A DNA stretch of 64,000 bases, taken from Acidobacteriaceae bacterium (lineage in GTDB: Bacteria > Acidobacteriota > Terriglobia > Terriglobales > Acidobacteriaceae). Under the pieces are notes generated by a model. The model was not told where the DNA came from. It made no database searches and worked only from the letters and a program-made list of their open reading frames with translations. Shown one piece after another: positions 26,523 through 36,089 of the stretch. The position numbers and the translations under genes were made by a program. The first letter of the stretch is position 1. Each line of letters begins with the position of its first letter. The stretch lies in NCBI GenBank assembly GCA_903642235.1, contig CAHJWL010000005.1, positions 248,001 through 312,000 on the forward strand. Direction: 5' to 3'.

Positions 26523-26974
26523 CCGCAGGAACGCCACGGGCACGGCTCTCACGGCGATGGCAGATTGCGGCCTCGCACCGGCTGCATGTGGCCCGGTTTG
26601 ACGCGCCGACAAATCAGGCCCTCTACGGCAAATGCAACAACCCTCACGGACACGGCCACAACTACACGATCGAAGTGACCCTCGCCGGACCGGTCGATGC
26701 TGTAACGGGTATGGTGACAAATCTTGCGGACCTTGATCGCTACGCGCAGACAGAGGTGATCGAGCGCTTTGATCATCAGAATCTGAATACGCTGCCGGAG
26801 TTCCGCGAGGTTGTGCCGACGACCGAAAACTTCATAACGGTGTTGGAGCAGATCTTTCGTGCATATCCTTTCGCCACAGTGGAGCGGGTACACGTTGAGG
26901 AGACCGCGAGAAACTCGTTTGATCTTCTGACCGGGGCAGGAACCCAAGCGCCGCCAGCCGCGAGAGAACGATAG
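26519..26974 (+). CDS. 6-pyruvoyl-tetrahydropterin synthase family enzyme, copy 2
   Basis: 151 residues; the second tandem PTPS paralogue, coupled to copy 1 by a 4-base overlap. All active-site elements are kept: His in IAASHRLH, Cys in YGKCNNPHGHGHNY (again five residues between Cys and HGH), FDHQNLN and a Glu in VHVEETARN. KCNNPHGHGHNY is nearly the animal PTPS sequence. The N-terminus is Arg-rich and the C-terminal tail (TGAGTQAPPAARER) is a short disordered extension. The two copies differ clearly in sequence, so they may have different products or form a mixed complex. folE starts 13 bases downstream. Confidence 0.92.
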   Translation: MTAGTPRARLSRRWQIAASHRLHVARFDAPTNQALYGKCNNPHGHGHNYTIEVTLAGPVDAVTGMVTNLADLDRYAQTEVIERFDHQNLNTLPEFREVVPTTENFITVLEQIFRAYPFATVERVHVEETARNSFDLLTGAGTQAPPAARER

Positions 26975-26986
26975 GAGACAGGACAG

Positions 26987-27733
26987 ATGGAGCGGCTGAA
27001 GAGCGACGCGGAGAACGGAACAGGAACGTCGGCAGTGGGCCGGATCGACTGCATCACTACGGCCTCGACGCATCCGGAAACGAGTGGAATGCAGAGGACT
27101 TCTCCGATCGAGACCCCTGTGCCCGACGCGACGGTCTCGCAGGAGCGGCCCGGAGTTTCATTGCGGGATGCCAGTTTGCGAGAGATCTATGCGGAGATCC
27201 TGGGTCGCGTGGATGACGATCCGACAAGAGACGGACTGCTGCGAACGCCGGAGAGAATGGAGAAGTCGATGGCGTTCCTGACGCGCGGCTATCACCAGAC
27301 CATCGAGGAGGTGCTCGGGAGTGCACTCTTCGAGGTCAACTATGACGAGATGGTCATCGTTCGGGATATTGAGTTCTACTCCATGTGTGAGCACCATCTG
27401 CTTCCGTTCTACGGCAGAGCGCACATTGCCTATTTGCCGAGCGGAAAGGTCATCGGGCTGAGCAAGCTGCCGCGCTTAGTGGATATGTTCGCGCGACGCT
27501 TACAGGTGCAGGAGAGACTCACGCGACAGGTGGCGGACGCGATCATCGAGACGATCCACCCGCAGGGCGTTGGCGTGATTCTGGAGGCGCAGCATCTGTG
27601 CATGATGATGCGCGGCGTGGAGAAGCAGAGCTCGATGACGACCACAAGCGCAATGTTAGGAGCGTTTCGGACACAGACACAGACCCGCAACGAGTTTCTG
27701 TCGCTGCTCCGACGGCCGGGGTCAACCACCTAG
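26987..27733 (+). CDS. folE: GTP cyclohydrolase I
   Basis: 248 residues. It makes dihydroneopterin triphosphate from GTP, the substrate of the two PTPS enzymes just upstream. Zinc ligands are in [12 protein letters not shown] (Cys, His) and the Cys of [39 protein letters not shown] and [19 protein letters not shown] are all standard. The N-terminus has about 55 residues without family similarity ([15 protein letters not shown]); an internal ATG at 27092 would give a normal-length enzyme, but AGGAG lies before 26987. It leads the pterin supply for folate and, with PTPS, for tetrahydrobiopterin- or deazapurine-type products. Confidence 0.96.
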   Translation: MERLKSDAENGTGTSAVGRIDCITTASTHPETSGMQRTSPIETPVPDATVSQERPGVSLRDASLREIYAEILGRVDDDPTRDGLLRTPERMEKSMAFLTRGYHQTIEEVLGSALFEVNYDEMVIVRDIEFYSMCEHHLLPFYGRAHIAYLPSGKVIGLSKLPRLVDMFARRLQVQERLTRQVADAIIETIHPQGVGVILEAQHLCMMMRGVEKQSSMTTTSAMLGAFRTQTQTRNEFLSLLRRPGSTT

Positions 27734-27764
27734 TGACGAGAGCTGAAGAAACGGTGGTTGCGGT

Positions 27765-28646
27765 ATGAACGGGCTTCTGGTGTTGGATAAACCCATCGGC
27801 ATGACATCGCACGATGTGGTGTCGCTGGTGCGACGGGCGACTGGAGAACGATCGGTGGGGCATCTGGGAACGCTGGACCCCATGGCAACGGGAGTCCTGC
27901 CACTCCTGCTAGGACGCTATACGCGATTGGCACAGTTCTTTGGTCAGGCCGAAAAGGAGTATAGCGGCACAATCCGGTTTGGCTGGGCAACGGACACCTA
28001 CGACGCAGATGGTGAGCGTGTGGGAGAGGTGAAGCCGCTGGACGTCGAGCTTGATCAACTCCAACAGCTTGCGAAGCGGTTTTCAGGGGCCATGGAACAG
28101 ATGCCGCCGGTGTACTCGGCGAAGAAGATCGGCGGGGTTCCCGCGCATCAGTTGGCGCGCGCCGGGAAGGATGTTCCTGTGAAGCCCGCCCGGATTTTCA
28201 TTCATCGGTTCACACTGGATGCCCTGCATGGAGCTGAGGCGAGCTTCACGATGCGCGTCTCGGCCGGCGGCTACGTTCGCTCGGTCGCGCATGAGCTGGG
28301 ACAGATGGCGGGATGCGGAGCCCATCTCTCGGCTTTACGGCGGACGTATGCAGGGGACTTCGGGCTGTCACAGAGCGTCACTCTCGAGGACATCAAAGCG
28401 CTCGCTGATGCTGACGGACGGCGCATCGCAGAACGGCTCGTGCATCCGCGTCGGCTACTGGACACCATGCCTGCGGTCACTGTGGATGAGCAGATAGCGG
28501 GAAGGATCAGAAATGGAATGCAGGTAAATGTTCCGGAGTACTCTGCCTGGCCGCTGCTGCGCGTCTTTACAGGGCCGGCTGAGTTGTTTGCAATCGGCAG
28601 GCGAATCGCGGGGACGCTGATGCAGCCGATGGTCGTGCTGGGGTAG
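27765..28646 (+). CDS. truB: tRNA pseudouridine-55 synthase TruB
   Basis: 293 residues. The catalytic Asp lies in GHLGTLDPMATGVLP. The N-terminal LDKPIGMTSHDVV, the Tyr/Phe-containing QAEKEYSGTIRFG, and YSAKKIGGVPAH followed by GGYVRSVAHELG are all diagnostic. It isomerises U55 to pseudouridine in the T-loop of nearly all tRNAs. The C-terminal PUA-like domain (about 220-290) is present. It follows folE by 31 bases on the same strand and converges on the tesA-like gene. Confidence 0.96.
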   Translation: MNGLLVLDKPIGMTSHDVVSLVRRATGERSVGHLGTLDPMATGVLPLLLGRYTRLAQFFGQAEKEYSGTIRFGWATDTYDADGERVGEVKPLDVELDQLQQLAKRFSGAMEQMPPVYSAKKIGGVPAHQLARAGKDVPVKPARIFIHRFTLDALHGAEASFTMRVSAGGYVRSVAHELGQMAGCGAHLSALRRTYAGDFGLSQSVTLEDIKALADADGRRIAERLVHPRRLLDTMPAVTVDEQIAGRIRNGMQVNVPEYSAWPLLRVFTGPAELFAIGRRIAGTLMQPMVVLG

Positions 28647-28720
28647 GGCACGTCCGTTCTTACTCCTCGCCAGAGAGCCGCAGAGTGCAAGGCAACTCCG
28701 AGGAGCCGCGCGCTATGTGA

Positions 28721-29545
28721 TTAGTTTTTCTTCAGCAGCGGCCGTATCAGTTTCTGGACTGTGCCGGCGACAACGATATTGCCGCGAGCGGTGGCATGCA
28801 CGTTATCGGCTTGCATCATGCCGTCCACGCCATAGGCGCCTTCAAGAAGGAAGGGGATCATCGGGACTTTGTAGCGATCGGCAAGCAATGTGTAGGTCTC
28901 ATTGAACTGTCGAACGTAGTCACTGCCGTAGCTTGGAGGAAGAGTAATGCCAGCCACTGCGACGAGAGTGCCGCTATCTTTCAGGCGATGAAGAATGCTG
29001 TCGAGATTTGCGCGGGTTTCTGCGATGGGCAAACCGCGCAGACCGTCATTGCCGCCAAACTCAACGACAACCAGGGCGGGGTGCATGTCGAGGACGCGGC
29101 CGATACGAGAGAGACCATCCTTCGTGGTGTTGCCGCTTATACCCTCGTTGATGATGCGGTATCTGTAACCGGCCTGGTCCAGAGTGCGTTGCAGAACGTC
29201 TGGGTAACTCTCCCCGGGTTCAGTGCCGAAACCGGCCGTCAAGGAGTCACCGAAACAGACCAGCTTCGGCCGATGATCCTCTGCAACAGAGGTGTCGGGG
29301 GCGTCAGCGGCAGAATCGGGCGAGGCAGGCAGCACAGCGCCAGCGTTGGCTTCGCGAGAGGCCATCCGGTTGGCAGCCTGTGCGGGCACGGCCTGATCGG
29401 TGCGAGCCTGTCCGGGGGTTGCTCCCGTTGATGGCGTGGAAGAAGCGGGAACGGGAATGGCGTTTGGTGGGGGTGCGGACTTGCTGCAGGCAGTGAGACA
29501 AGGGAGGGAAGCCGCTAGAATCAAGGAGAGCCAGAGTCTGACCAT
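28721..29545 (-). CDS. tesA: TesA-like SGNH esterase/lysophospholipase, lipoprotein
   Basis: 274 residues from ATG 29545, chosen because it begins a lipoprotein signal peptide with Cys20 in PCLTACS. A linker of about 90 residues rich in Ala, Ser and Pro follows. The SGNH catalytic blocks are FGDSLTAGFGTE (Ser), a Gly in ISGNTT, EFGGNDGLRG (Asn) and the C-terminal ADNVHAT (Asp and His). TesA in E. coli hydrolyses lysophospholipids, acyl-CoA and aryl esters in the periplasm. The gene is divergent from ybbA-ybbP-like genes, the same arrangement as in E. coli. The lipid anchor and long linker set it apart from E. coli TesA, which is a short soluble protein. Confidence 0.85.
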   Translation of the reverse strand: MVRLWLSLILAASLPCLTACSKSAPPPNAIPVPASSTPSTGATPGQARTDQAVPAQAANRMASREANAGAVLPASPDSAADAPDTSVAEDHRPKLVCFGDSLTAGFGTEPGESYPDVLQRTLDQAGYRYRIINEGISGNTTKDGLSRIGRVLDMHPALVVVEFGGNDGLRGLPIAETRANLDSILHRLKDSGTLVAVAGITLPPSYGSDYVRQFNETYTLLADRYKVPMIPFLLEGAYGVDGMMQADNVHATARGNIVVAGTVQKLIRPLLKKN

Positions 29546-29612
29546 CTCTTCACGGTAGCAAACCTCGCGCCACAGTGGGGCGGACGGTAGGAGACCGGCG
29601 AAGGAGAAGAGC

Positions 29613-30422
29613 GTGGACGAGCAAGTTCGGGAAAGGCGGGAGGCAGCGGCAGCCGCAATGATCGAAGTGCTTGGCCTGCGGAAAAGTTTGCGGACGGGGA
29701 CGCGTGAGCTGGAGATTCTTAAAGGAATCGAGTTTACGGTTGCAAAGGGCGAATTTGTGGCGATCATGGGGTCAAGCGGCAGCGGCAAGTCCACGCTGCT
29801 GGGACTGTTGGCCGGGCTGGATTCACCGACGAAAGGCGAGGTGCGGCTGAACGGAACCTCGATTAGCTACCTGACAGAGGACAAGCTGGCCCAGATTCGC
29901 GGAAGAACACTCGGATTTGTGTTTCAGTCGTATCAACTTATCCCTACGCTGACGGCGCTCGAGAATGTGCTTCTGCCCTATGAGCTGAATACCACGGAGA
30001 CGAGCGCGAGGGGAACGGGTCTTGAGCGTGCGCGTAGTCTCCTGGAGGCCGTCGGATTACTCGATCGACTGGATCACTACCCGGTGCAGCTCTCAGGGGG
30101 AGAGCAGCAGCGGGTGGCACTGGCGCGAGCCTTCGTGCTGCGGCCGCCCATTGTGCTGGCGGATGAGCCAACCGGAAACCTGGATAGCGTGAACGGGCAA
30201 CAGGTGTTGAAGTTGCTGGTCAACCTCAACCAGGTGGAAGGGACGACGCTGGTGCTGGTGACGCATGATCCGGCGGTTGCAGCGCTTGCGCATCGGCGCA
30301 TCACCTTAAAGGATGGCACCGTCATCAAGGACGAGCGAGTAAACGCGACACTTGATGAGCCATCAGGCCGATTCGAGACGCACTCTGCGCCATCGGCCAC
30401 ACAGCGCAGTCTGGCGCCGTAG
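29613..30422 (+). CDS. ybbA: ABC transporter ATP-binding protein, YbbA (LolD-like) type
   Basis: 269 residues. The GTG at 29613 was chosen because AAGGAG ends 6 bases before it; an ATG at 29658 lacks such a site. The nucleotide-binding domain has Walker A GSSGSGKS, the Q-loop VFQSYQLIPTLTALENV, the signature LSGGEQQR, Walker B VLADEPTGNLD and the H-loop His in THDPA. This is the MacB/LolD class that drives FtsX-type permeases without moving a solute through the membrane. The cognate permease starts 12 bases downstream. The C-terminal tail beyond about residue 235 is low complexity. Confidence 0.93.
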   Translation: MDEQVRERREAAAAAMIEVLGLRKSLRTGTRELEILKGIEFTVAKGEFVAIMGSSGSGKSTLLGLLAGLDSPTKGEVRLNGTSISYLTEDKLAQIRGRTLGFVFQSYQLIPTLTALENVLLPYELNTTETSARGTGLERARSLLEAVGLLDRLDHYPVQLSGGEQQRVALARAFVLRPPIVLADEPTGNLDSVNGQQVLKLLVNLNQVEGTTLVLVTHDPAVAALAHRRITLKDGTVIKDERVNATLDEPSGRFETHSAPSATQRSLAP

Positions 30423-30434
30423 GACGGGAGATTG

Positions 30435-33035
30435 ATGGCCGGACTGAGTTTTGGAACAGCACTTCGGATGGCGTCGCGGGAACTGCGCGCGGCTCGCGGA
30501 AAGTTCTTTTTTGTCATCCTGTCTGTGGCCATTGGCGTGGCCGCTCTTACCGGAGTGCGCGGATTTTCTGCTTCGTTTCGGGGGGCGCTGCTGGTGCGTG
30601 CCCGAACGATTATGGCTGCGGATCTTTCCGCGCGCATGGTGCAACAGCCGACAGCACAGGAACAGAAAAATCTCGCAGAGTTGCAAAGCGCTGACGGCGT
30701 CCGCATGACTCCGGTGACCGAGATGCTCTCCATGGCGTCGAGCGCGAAGACGATGGATCCCTTGCTGGTGAGTCTGAAGGCAGTGGATCCGGCCGTGTAC
30801 CCGTTCTACGGCAAGGTGGATCTGGCACCGGCGGGCAAGCTGGCGGCTGCACTCCAGGCCGACACAGTCGTTGTTGCGAGCGATCTTCTCCTGCGGTTGC
30901 ACCTTCAGGTTGGGGATGGACTCAAGCTGGGAGACAAGGTCTTTCGCATTGCTGCGGTCGTAACGAATGAGCCGGATCGCCTGACAGGAAGCTTTGCATC
31001 CGGACCACGGGTGCTGATCTCGCGCGAGGGGCTGGAGAGCTCCGGGCTGCTGGCAGAAGGGTCACGAGCAGGACAGCGATTCCTCTTCAAGCTGCCCACG
31101 AACCCACAAGTCGATGCGGCGAGTGACACGGCCGTCGCGGCCATGAAAGATCGTCTGGTAGGCCTGCTCCCAGAGGCGCAGGTCATCGATTATCGAGAGA
31201 CCAATCCGGCATTGACAGAAGGACTCGACCGATCAACCAGTCTTCTGAGCCTCATGAGCCTCGTGGCTCTGGTCCTGGGCGCAGTCGGTGTCGCGATGGC
31301 GATGCGCGCGCACTTGGCAGAGCGTCTAGACACGATCGCAATTATGAAGTCACTGGGCGCGCGGTCAGGGCAGATTGTCGGAATCTATCTGCTGCAGACG
31401 ATCGTGCTGGGACTGATCGGTGGCCTGCTGGGAGTTGCACTTGGGCTGGGTGTTCAACTGGCGTTTCCCTATCTGATTGCTCGGCTGGTGCATCTGGATG
31501 TGGCCCTCCACATTCAGGCCGTGACTGTGGTGACGGGGCTGATCGCCGGTGTGGCGACGACGTTGCTGTTCACACTGCCGCCGCTGCTCGATATTCGCGA
31601 GGTGCGGCCGATCCTGATTCTTCGTCGCGCAATGGAGACCGAGACCGAGGGCGGCTGGCGAGGCACACTTGCGCGGCTGTGGCGACGACCGGCACAGTTG
31701 ATCGCCGGCGTAGTCATCCTGGCAGGCATTGCGCTGATCGCGACGGTGCTGTCGGATTCGGCTCAGGTGGGCCGGTACTTTGCACTGGGACTGGTAAGTG
31801 TTCTGGCTGCCCTTACAGCCGTCTCGGCAACGCTGCTAGCGGTTCTGCGACGGGTGCTGGCGAGAACGCGGCTTTCGCTGCCCTCGGTCCTGCGCCATGG
31901 GTTGGCAAATCTGTATCGGCCCGGTAATCCTTCGGCTGCGCTGCTGGCTGCCCTGGGGCTGGGCGTCATGCAGGTCACAACCGTGTACCTGGTACAGCAG
32001 GCGGTCGTGAAGGAGCTGCATATCTCAGCCTCGCCGGAGCTGCCGAATGTGTTCCTGATTGACATCACGCCAGAGGAGATCGACGGCGTCCGCTCTCTCA
32101 TCCAGGCGCAAAAGGTTGTAACAGCGCCAGCGGAGTTCCTACCGATTGTGAGCTCACGTATTGTCGCGATTGATGGTGTGCCGGCAGCGGAGCTGCGCCT
32201 GCGTAACTTTCCCAAGCGCATGCTGCAGTCGATCTCGCTGACATGGTCTGACACGCTCCTCTCAGGAGCGAAGGTAGAGAAAGGAACGTTCTGGACGGCC
32301 GCACAGGCGTCGATTGCGGACAAGAAGCCTCTGGTCGCGCTCGACGAGCGAGCGGCTGGCCGGCTGGCCGTGCACATCGGGTCACAGATTGTGTTTGCGG
32401 CGCAAGATGCGCAGTTTACAGCCACGGTGGCGGCGATCACGAAGGCCGATGGACAGCATGTATCCTCGCGGGCTGAGTTTGTACTGCCCCGCGCGGCTCT
32501 CGCCGGACTGCCCACGGTCTGGTATGGCGGTGTTCACTCCATGCCGGACCGTGTCGATGAACTGGTGCGCGCGCTCTACCGGAGCTACCCAACTGTGACG
32601 GTTATCAACGTGGCCGCGGCTCTCGAAACCGTACGGCAGGTTGTGGTGCAGATCACATACATTGTGCAGTTTCTCGCAGCATTCTCCATCTTTGCCGGCA
32701 TCGTCATTCTGGCGAGCGCGATTGCCGGCACACGCTACCGGCGGCTGCGCGAGGTCGTCGTGCTCAAGACTTTGGGTGGAACGCGCGGGCGCATTGCAGC
32801 GATCTTCTCAATTGAGTTCGCCGTCCTTGGAGGTGTTGCGGCCCTGGTGGGAATCCTCTTTGCAAACGGAGTCGCGAAGCTGGTGCTGCACAAGATGGAG
32901 GTGATGTATGTCTTCCATCCGTTGTGGAATGTGGGCGTGCTGGTGGTGACGATGCTGCTCACGGTAGCGACGGGATGGATCGCCAGCTACCGAGTGCTAG
33001 GGCAAAAGCCGCTTGAGGTTTTGCGGGAGGAGTAG
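30435..33035 (+). CDS. ybbP: Large FtsX-type permease, YbbP family
   Basis: 866 residues from ATG 30435 with GGGAG just upstream; TTG at 30432 is an alternative adding one residue. It has two FtsX repeats: an N-terminal TM (FFVILSVAIGVAALTG), a periplasmic domain and three TMs with RLDTIAIMKSLGARSGQ, then a further TM pair, a second periplasmic domain (about 540-720) and three TMs with RYRRLREVVVLKTLGGTRG. It ends YRVLGQKPLEVLREE, typical of YbbP. With YbbA it should form a MacB-superfamily machine; the substrate is not established, and the link with TesA suggests lipids or toxic secondary metabolites. Confidence 0.92.
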   Translation: MAGLSFGTALRMASRELRAARGKFFFVILSVAIGVAALTGVRGFSASFRGALLVRARTIMAADLSARMVQQPTAQEQKNLAELQSADGVRMTPVTEMLSMASSAKTMDPLLVSLKAVDPAVYPFYGKVDLAPAGKLAAALQADTVVVASDLLLRLHLQVGDGLKLGDKVFRIAAVVTNEPDRLTGSFASGPRVLISREGLESSGLLAEGSRAGQRFLFKLPTNPQVDAASDTAVAAMKDRLVGLLPEAQVIDYRETNPALTEGLDRSTSLLSLMSLVALVLGAVGVAMAMRAHLAERLDTIAIMKSLGARSGQIVGIYLLQTIVLGLIGGLLGVALGLGVQLAFPYLIARLVHLDVALHIQAVTVVTGLIAGVATTLLFTLPPLLDIREVRPILILRRAMETETEGGWRGTLARLWRRPAQLIAGVVILAGIALIATVLSDSAQVGRYFALGLVSVLAALTAVSATLLAVLRRVLARTRLSLPSVLRHGLANLYRPGNPSAALLAALGLGVMQVTTVYLVQQAVVKELHISASPELPNVFLIDITPEEIDGVRSLIQAQKVVTAPAEFLPIVSSRIVAIDGVPAAELRLRNFPKRMLQSISLTWSDTLLSGAKVEKGTFWTAAQASIADKKPLVALDERAAGRLAVHIGSQIVFAAQDAQFTATVAAITKADGQHVSSRAEFVLPRAALAGLPTVWYGGVHSMPDRVDELVRALYRSYPTVTVINVAAALETVRQVVVQITYIVQFLAAFSIFAGIVILASAIAGTRYRRLREVVVLKTLGGTRGRIAAIFSIEFAVLGGVAALVGILFANGVAKLVLHKMEVMYVFHPLWNVGVLVVTMLLTVATGWIASYRVLGQKPLEVLREE

Positions 33036-33132
33036 ACCTCCACGGCTGCACGGCAGCAAGGGAACACCTCTGTTCTTCGCATTTCAGAGTGAGTCAACAG
33101 CTCGTGTCCAACACTCCAGCGAAAGATCGAAG

Positions 33133-34725
33133 TTATGCTTCCGCCGCAATCCGCTTCAGTTCAGGAAGAACGCTGCCGAGGGCGATCGGCCTCGCGTCCG
33201 GTGTGCCGAGGGCAAAGTAGACATCGCTGTAGAGGCGGAAGAGGCGATCGTAGACCATGACCGCGTGTGGGTCTGGAACGAAGGTGCGGTAAGGAAGGCA
33301 CATCGCCTGCTGGGCGGCTTCAAGGGTAGGAAAAGTACCAGCAGCGAGATGAGCGAAGATGCCGGAGCCAAGCGAGGTGGGCACGCCGTCGGGCACGAGG
33401 ACCGGCTTGTTGAGGACATTGGCGTAGACCTGGTTGAGAACGGCGTTCTGCTGCGGGATGCCGCCGGCGTTGATGACGCGCAGGATAGGAACGCCGCCTG
33501 AAGCCATGCGCTCGAGGATGACGCGTGTGTGAAGGGCCGTGCCTTCGATGGCGGCGAAGAGCTCGTCTTCCGCGGTGTGGAGAAGATTCCAGCCGAGGGT
33601 AATGCCGCCAAGGTCAGCATTGACAAGCACAGTGCGGTCACCGTTATCCCACGAGAGGCGAAGCAGCCCGGTCTGGCCAGATTTATAACGAGCGAGGTTC
33701 GAGGCGAGAGTTTTGACCGTCGTTCCAGCGCGACGGGCAATGGCCTCAAAGATGTCGCCCGTGGCGGAAAGGCCGGCTTCAACGCCGACGAAGTCAGGAT
33801 GGACGGAGCCGGGAACAACGCCGCACATCCCAGCGATGAGAGAGGCGTGCTCTTCGATGGCGATGATGCAGGTAGAGGTGCCGACGACGTTGACGACGTC
33901 ACCGACCCGGCAGCCGGCTCCGATCGCGTCCCAGTGGGCGTCAAAGGCGCCGACTGGGACAGGTATGCCGGCACGGAGGCCGAGCCGGGCGGCCCAGTGC
34001 GTGTCTAGACGGCCCGCAATCCGGTCGCTGGTGAGGTACTCTCCGGCGAGCTTCTCGCGGATGTTGTCAAAGAGGGGATCAAGGGCGGAGAGAAACTGCT
34101 GCGGGGGCAGACCGCCCCATCTCGGATTCCACATCCATTTGTGCCCCATCGCGCAGGCGCTGCGTTTCGCGGCGGCGGGTGAGAAGACGCCGCAGAGAGT
34201 CGCGGCAACCATGTCGCAGTGTTCAAAGGCCGAGGCAAAAGCAGCACGCTTGTCAGGGTTGTGGCGGAGCCAGTGCAGCAGCTTGGCGAACCCCCACTCA
34301 TGCGAGTAGACACCGCCGCACCACTCGATAGCTTCAAGGTTCTGCTGGCGGGCGAGAGCGGTGATCTCGGCGGCTTCGTGCTTCGCGCGATGGTCGCACC
34401 AGAGATAGTAGTCGTCGAGCGGCTGCATCGCGGCATCGACGAAGACCACACTCGAGCCTGTGGTGTCGAGCGCGATAGCTGCGATGGACCCGCCGTCGAT
34501 GCCGGCCTGCGCGACGACGTCGCGTGTGGCTTGGGCCAGAGCATTCATCTGGTCGGCATGCGATTGGGTGGCCTGATCGGGGTCCTGGCGCGATCGCTTC
34601 AACGGGTACTCGGCGACCGCTGTGGCAAGGCGGCCGCGCGCTCTTCCCGAGGAGCCGAGAGCGCTGTTAAGCAGGGTCACACGAACGCTCAGGGTTCCAA
34701 AGTCAACTCCGGCCACAACGCTCAT
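33133..34725 (-). CDS. araB: Ribulokinase (FGGY family)
   Basis: 530 residues from ATG 34725, preceded by GGAGA. It begins VAGVDFGTLSVRVTLL, the FGGY N-terminal phosphate-binding block. AIALDTTGSSVVFVD, YLWCDHRAKHEAAEI, the substrate loop GGVYSHEWGFAKLLHW and FDAHWDAIGAG are AraB-type features, with GNAG-like INAGGIPQQNAVLNQ near the C-terminus. It phosphorylates L-ribulose in L-arabinose breakdown. The arabinofuranosidase at 49925-51970 would supply arabinose, but no araA or araD is beside it. It is divergent from the lysine-type cluster at 35009. Confidence 0.93.
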   Translation of the reverse strand: MSVVAGVDFGTLSVRVTLLNSALGSSGRARGRLATAVAEYPLKRSRQDPDQATQSHADQMNALAQATRDVVAQAGIDGGSIAAIALDTTGSSVVFVDAAMQPLDDYYLWCDHRAKHEAAEITALARQQNLEAIEWCGGVYSHEWGFAKLLHWLRHNPDKRAAFASAFEHCDMVAATLCGVFSPAAAKRSACAMGHKWMWNPRWGGLPPQQFLSALDPLFDNIREKLAGEYLTSDRIAGRLDTHWAARLGLRAGIPVPVGAFDAHWDAIGAGCRVGDVVNVVGTSTCIIAIEEHASLIAGMCGVVPGSVHPDFVGVEAGLSATGDIFEAIARRAGTTVKTLASNLARYKSGQTGLLRLSWDNGDRTVLVNADLGGITLGWNLLHTAEDELFAAIEGTALHTRVILERMASGGVPILRVINAGGIPQQNAVLNQVYANVLNKPVLVPDGVPTSLGSGIFAHLAAGTFPTLEAAQQAMCLPYRTFVPDPHAVMVYDRLFRLYSDVYFALGTPDARPIALGSVLPELKRIAAEA

Positions 34726-35008
34726 GACTCTCCGTAACGGCGTTCGCCGGGTAAGCGTAATCTTGCCACACTCCCGGCATGCCTTGCCGCTGGAGCGGCG
34801 CGTGAGAGTCCGTACATCCACAGCCATCTGGTGTGCGGCGCATTCGAAAGCTCTCTGTCATATCCGCATCTTGTGTGTGCACGGCTCGGCGTATATGTTG
34901 GTGTGCGTAGGAAAGCCTGTCCTTCCTATGCAGCGGAACGTCGTCCTCATGCACGTTCCAGGTTTGAGTTGGACGGGGGATGCGCTTCAGCATCAGAAAG
35001 AAGAAAAT

Positions 35009-36058
35009 ATGCAGCCTCAACTGCACCTGGCGGCAAATAGCAGCCTTTTCCAGATCCTGGAGGAGTTGACGAGTAAAGAGCGAGCGGACCAGTTGCTTCG
35101 TGTCGTTGTGGTGCCCCGGCCACTTCTGGATGAGAGCGGAGATGTGGTCTCACGTGCCCTGCTGGCGCAGGCTCTGAACATGCTGCTGTTTGAGGATCTG
35201 CTCGAAAGGGTGCCTGCCGCGCTGCGCTACGCCATGCGGGCCCTTGCGGAAGGCAAGTCCATTCTTCACGACCACGGGGCCGTTCGTACCATCCTGCAGG
35301 AGTCGATGGGAGCGCTGCCGGCCGGCCAGGAAGCCATCCTGCGGATCCTGCGGCCACTCGGGTATGCGCTCTATGGCGTCTATCCGCTTGAACGTCTGCA
35401 CATGACCGGCCGCTCCTATGCCCAGGTCGACATGCCGGAAGAGATTGCGCAATTCTTCCTCAGCGAGTTGCACCCGGAGACGTTCTCAAGCGAGTTTCAG
35501 GACGCGGTGAGACGAGTGACGGAAGACTCGATCGATCCGCTCACGCCAGAGGCAGTGGCAATGCTGAGTACACTCGAGCGAGACGGCAGGCTGCCACGCA
35601 GCACGGCGACTACTCTGCTTCCCGCCCTGGTGCGCTGTTTTGCCCGCCATCATCAGGACGTCACCGAGGCCGACTATGACGTGCTGCTCGCGGAGTCAGC
35701 CGAGATGGCCTGGATCGCGACTGAGGGAAACGTCTTGAATCACGTGACCGATCGTGTTGCTGATGTGGACAGACTATCGGATGTGCAGAAGGCGCTGGGC
35801 GAGCCGATGAAGCCGACTGTTGAGACCTCGCAATCCCGCAGGGTGCGCCAGACAGCCTTTCTCGCCGCGCGCGTACAAAGAACCTTCCGTGCGGCGGACG
35901 GAACGCTTACAACGCGCGAGGTGCCGGGCTCCTTTCTTGAGTTCATCACCCGCCTGCCCATGCCGGCAGATAGTCCCGAGGCCGGGCGTCTCGATCTTGG
36001 CTTTGACAGTTCGAACGCACAGGCCATCTTCAAGATGACCGCAGGCAAGCCCGCTTAG
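35009..36058 (+). CDS. DUF1338 / HglS-like 2-oxoadipate dioxygenase-decarboxylase
   Basis: 349 residues from ATG 35009; the frame is open to 34622 but that part overlaps araB antisense and looks non-coding. The likely iron ligands are His89 (LHDHGAVRT), His245 (GNVLNHVTDRVADVD) and a C-terminal Glu (Glu304 or Glu311 in TREVPGSFLEFITR), matching the His-His-Glu set of HglS. HglS turns 2-oxoadipate plus oxygen into D-2-hydroxyglutarate and carbon dioxide in lysine catabolism of Pseudomonas and plants. This version is of the shorter class (HglS/YdcJ have about 450 residues). The next gene is a D-2-hydroxyglutarate-dehydrogenase-type protein, which supports the role. Function is inferred from family and context. 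Confidence 0.85.
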   Translation: MQPQLHLAANSSLFQILEELTSKERADQLLRVVVVPRPLLDESGDVVSRALLAQALNMLLFEDLLERVPAALRYAMRALAEGKSILHDHGAVRTILQESMGALPAGQEAILRILRPLGYALYGVYPLERLHMTGRSYAQVDMPEEIAQFFLSELHPETFSSEFQDAVRRVTEDSIDPLTPEAVAMLSTLERDGRLPRSTATTLLPALVRCFARHHQDVTEADYDVLLAESAEMAWIATEGNVLNHVTDRVADVDRLSDVQKALGEPMKPTVETSQSRRVRQTAFLAARVQRTFRAADGTLTTREVPGSFLEFITRLPMPADSPEAGRLDLGFDSSNAQAIFKMTAGKPA

Positions 36059-36089
36059 TGGCTTGCAGTTCGCCGGAGTTTGCGCAACG

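Noticed and set aside
34622..35008. N-terminal extension of the DUF1338 gene
   Set aside because: It overlaps the start of divergent araB, is Arg-rich and has no family similarity; ATG 35009 fits better.
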